Assembly (NCBI GenBank): GCA_902541285.1
Contig: CACBQD010000015.1
Coordinates: forward strand, 1-42,571
Source of the DNA: an uncultured Pelagibacteraceae bacterium
GTDB taxonomy: Bacteria > Pseudomonadota > Alphaproteobacteria > Pelagibacterales > Pelagibacteraceae
Direction: 5' to 3'
Length of the DNA: 42,571 nucleotides
Below the pieces are notes generated by a model. The model was not told where the DNA came from and made no database searches. It was given only the letters and a program-made list of their open reading frames with translations. Position 1 is the stretch's first letter; each line of letters begins with the position of its first letter. Below, piece by piece: positions 40,743 to 42,571 of this stretch. Made by a program: the position numbers and the translations under genes.

Positions 40743-42571
40743 TTACTGCTGTAAACTTGCTAATTCTTCAATATTAATATGACATCTAATAGCGTTTCCA
40801 TTTTCACCTATTTGCCATGGTGGAACCTCTGAATTACAAATATCACCTATTTTCCTAGGGCATCTTCCTTGAAAAGAACAGCCTTTTTCAGGGGGTTTTT
40901 CCTCTACAATATCCTCAGCTACTAATTTTGGTTTTATATCTGGATCTGGTTCCAAAACAGCTCCTAATAATACTTCAGTATAAGGATGTGATGGAAATTT
41001 GTAAACATTTTGAGAAGGACCAATTTCACATAATCTTCCTTGATATAAAACTGCAACTCTATCACTAATTGCTCTAACAACAGCCAGATCATGAGAAACA
41101 AATACGTAGGTTGTTCCTAGATCTTCTTTTAATTGTTGTAATAAGTTTAAAACAGCTGCTTGAACCGAAACATCTAAAGCTGATGTGACCTCATCACACA
41201 AAATTATATCTGGCTTAGCAGCAAATGCTCTTGCAACTGCAACTCTTTGTTTCTCACCACCGGATAATTGTCTCGGGTATCTTGACATATAAAATTCTCC
41301 TAACCTTACTTTTTTTAGTAGATCGATTATATTTTTTTTTAATTCTTCTCCTGATAAATTAAAATACAACTTTAGAGGCTGAGAAAGTATTTGTTCAACA
41401 GTGTGGTTTGGATTTAATGACTCGTCCGGATTTTGAAATATGAGTTGTATTGCTCGCAGATCATTTGGATTTCTCATTTTTAAATCAGAAGATAATATAC
41501 GATCATTTTCAAATTTAATTTGACCATCTTTTGTTTTGAGTAAACCAGCAATTGATTTTAAGATAGTAGATTTACCACTTCCAGACTCACCAACCAGTGC
41601 AATAGTCTCTCCTTTTTTTATATCTATATTTATATCTTTAACTGTTGGGTTTTGATCAGAGATTTTATTTAATAATTGATCAAAAAATTTCTGCTTTGCA
41701 TAACTAATTGAAACACCCTTTAATTTTAAAACTTCAATTGCTTCACTATTATTTGATTTTTTTGTTATTGAAGTTTGTAAATTATTATTTTGATTTATTA
41801 ATTCTTTATGATTAAAACATCTGACATTGGTATCTAATTCTTTAATATATTCCAGATCTGGTGAATTTTTTTCACAATGATCAGTTGCTAAGTTACATCT
41901 ATCATAAAAACTACAACCTTCATTTATACTTCCAGGCTGAGGTTGGCTTCCTGGCATAGAAGCTGGGAGTCCAGCTAGTGAAAGTTTAGGTATCGATTTT
42001 AACAATCCATAAGTATAAGGATGAATAGGTTCCTTTAATATTTTTCTTGCTGGTCCTTCCAAAACAATTTCTCCCGCATACATTACAACTATTCTATCAC
42101 TAACTTGTGCTATGGCTCCAAGGTCATGACTAACATAGATCATAGATGTTCCAGTATCTTTTGCTATAAATCTTAATAGTTCTAATACATGCGCTTGTGT
42201 TGTAACGTCTAATCCAGTAGTTGGCTCATCTAATAAAAGTAAATCTGGTTTGCCAGCCAATGCCATTGCGACAGCCACTCTTTGTTGCTGCCCTCCAGAA
42301 AGCTCGTGTGGATAACGAAAAGCCATAGTTTCTGGTGAAGGAAGTCTAACTTTATTTAGTAACTCCGAAATTTTTTTATCTCTCTCTGTTTTATTTAGAT
42401 CTGTATGTAATCTTAATGCTTCATCAATTTGGTATCCAATTTTTAAATTAGGTGTTAGTGCTTGTCCTGCATTTTGAGGTATCATGGCTATTTTTCTACC
42501 TCTAATTTTTTCTAGCTGTCTACTGCTCATCTTCAATAAATCCTCAGATTTAAAGAGGCATTCACCCTTAA
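40743..42571 (-). CDS. Fused di/oligopeptide ABC transporter ATPase (DppD-DppF type), 5' end beyond window
   Basis: The frame is open to the right edge (residues GECLFKSEDLL precede the first in-window start-like TTG), so the N-terminus with the first Walker A lies outside. Two nucleotide-binding domains are present. Domain 1 has IAMIPQNAGQALTP, LSGGQQQRVAVAMAL and LLLLDEPTTGLD. Domain 2 has Walker A GESGSGKST, QLIFQNPDESLNPNHTVEQI, LSGGEKQRVAVARAF and IILCDEVTSALD. Each is followed by a cysteine-rich oligopeptide-type motif (GCSFYDRCNLATDHC and GCSFQGRCPRKIGDIC). The architecture is that of YejF/GsiA. It energises import of peptides or similar compounds; binding-protein and permease genes would be expected upstream of the window. 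Confidence 0.92.
   Translation of the reverse strand, partial: KGECLFKSEDLLKMSSRQLEKIRGRKIAMIPQNAGQALTPNLKIGYQIDEALRLHTDLNKTERDKKISELLNKVRLPSPETMAFRYPHELSGGQQQRVAVAMALAGKPDLLLLDEPTTGLDVTTQAHVLELLRFIAKDTGTSMIYVSHDLGAIAQVSDRIVVMYAGEIVLEGPARKILKEPIHPYTYGLLKSIPKLSLAGLPASMPGSQPQPGSINEGCSFYDRCNLATDHCEKNSPDLEYIKELDTNVRCFNHKELINQNNNLQTSITKKSNNSEAIEVLKLKGVSISYAKQKFFDQLLNKISDQNPTVKDINIDIKKGETIALVGESGSGKSTILKSIAGLLKTKDGQIKFENDRILSSDLKMRNPNDLRAIQLIFQNPDESLNPNHTVEQILSQPLKLYFNLSGEELKKNIIDLLKKVRLGEFYMSRYPRQLSGGEKQRVAVARAFAAKPDIILCDEVTSALDVSVQAAVLNLLQQLKEDLGTTYVFVSHDLAVVRAISDRVAVLYQGRLCEIGPSQNVYKFPSHPYTEVLLGAVLEPDPDIKPKLVAEDIVEEKPPEKGCSFQGRCPRKIGDICNSEVPPWQIGENGNAIRCHINIEELASLQQ

Noticed and set aside
1..42571. 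Search for mobile elements, CRISPR arrays, tRNA or rRNA genes, prophage genes
   Set aside because: No transposase or integrase product, no regularly spaced repeats, and no intergenic gap longer than about 185 nt that could house them.

Overview
This AT-rich window (roughly 30% G+C by eye) has tiny intergenic spaces, stop and start codons that often share a base, and a gene content that points to a streamlined marine alphaproteobacterium. The best match is the SAR11 clade (Pelagibacterales). That placement is inferred from gene families and compaction; there is no rRNA, tRNA, CRISPR array, insertion sequence or phage gene in the window.

Layout. (1) Positions 1-10620 are all on the minus strand. 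Read in the direction of transcription they are a TMAO-type ABC importer (tmoX, tmoV, tmoW), a GpsA-like dehydrogenase coupled to tmoW, a MalK-like ATPase, a sugar-type binding protein, two MalF/MalG-like permeases, and the start of an MGH1/GH63-like glycoside hydrolase that runs off the left edge. (2) Positions 10762-25881 are on the plus strand: tdm (TMAO demethylase), a small winged-helix-like protein, a DAO-type FAD oxidoreductase, a GlnT-type glutamine synthetase homologue, the three N-methylglutamate synthase subunits, an unknown protein, an Amt transporter with a 73-aa membrane partner, a terminator, a 54-aa membrane protein, gmaS, a diaminopropionate ammonia-lyase-like enzyme and a photolyase. 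(3) Positions 25882-33293 are a gap-free eight-gene minus-strand run: csaA, a LysE-type exporter, acnA, yfgM, bamB, a cupin, zapE, yjbQ. (4) Positions 33319-42571 hold argE, an aldehyde dehydrogenase, an agmatinase-family gene preceded by a probable 44-aa ORF, a secreted HEIFH putative metalloprotease with an anchored cyclophilin, a two-domain beta-oxidation enzyme (dehydrogenase first), and a fused DppD-DppF-type ATPase that runs off the right edge.

How the genes work together. The core is a methylated-amine nitrogen and C1 pathway. TmoXVW imports TMAO and Tdm splits it to dimethylamine and formaldehyde. GmaS and MgsABC pass methylamine through gamma-glutamylmethylamide to N-methylglutamate. 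An FAD enzyme then oxidises an N-methyl amine, and the Amt protein handles (methyl)ammonium. No recognisable TMA monooxygenase, multi-subunit dimethylamine monooxygenase or four-subunit N-methylglutamate dehydrogenase lies in the window. The single FAD enzyme is therefore the obvious candidate for a missing demethylation step.

The main leads are that pathway gap, the unknown small proteins built into the operon, palindromes and look-alike hairpin leaders upstream of tmoX and amtB, terminator-like hairpins just after the binding-protein gene in both ABC operons, a 25-bp divergent region that seems to drive two leaderless transcripts, and a small ORF overlapping the speB start.
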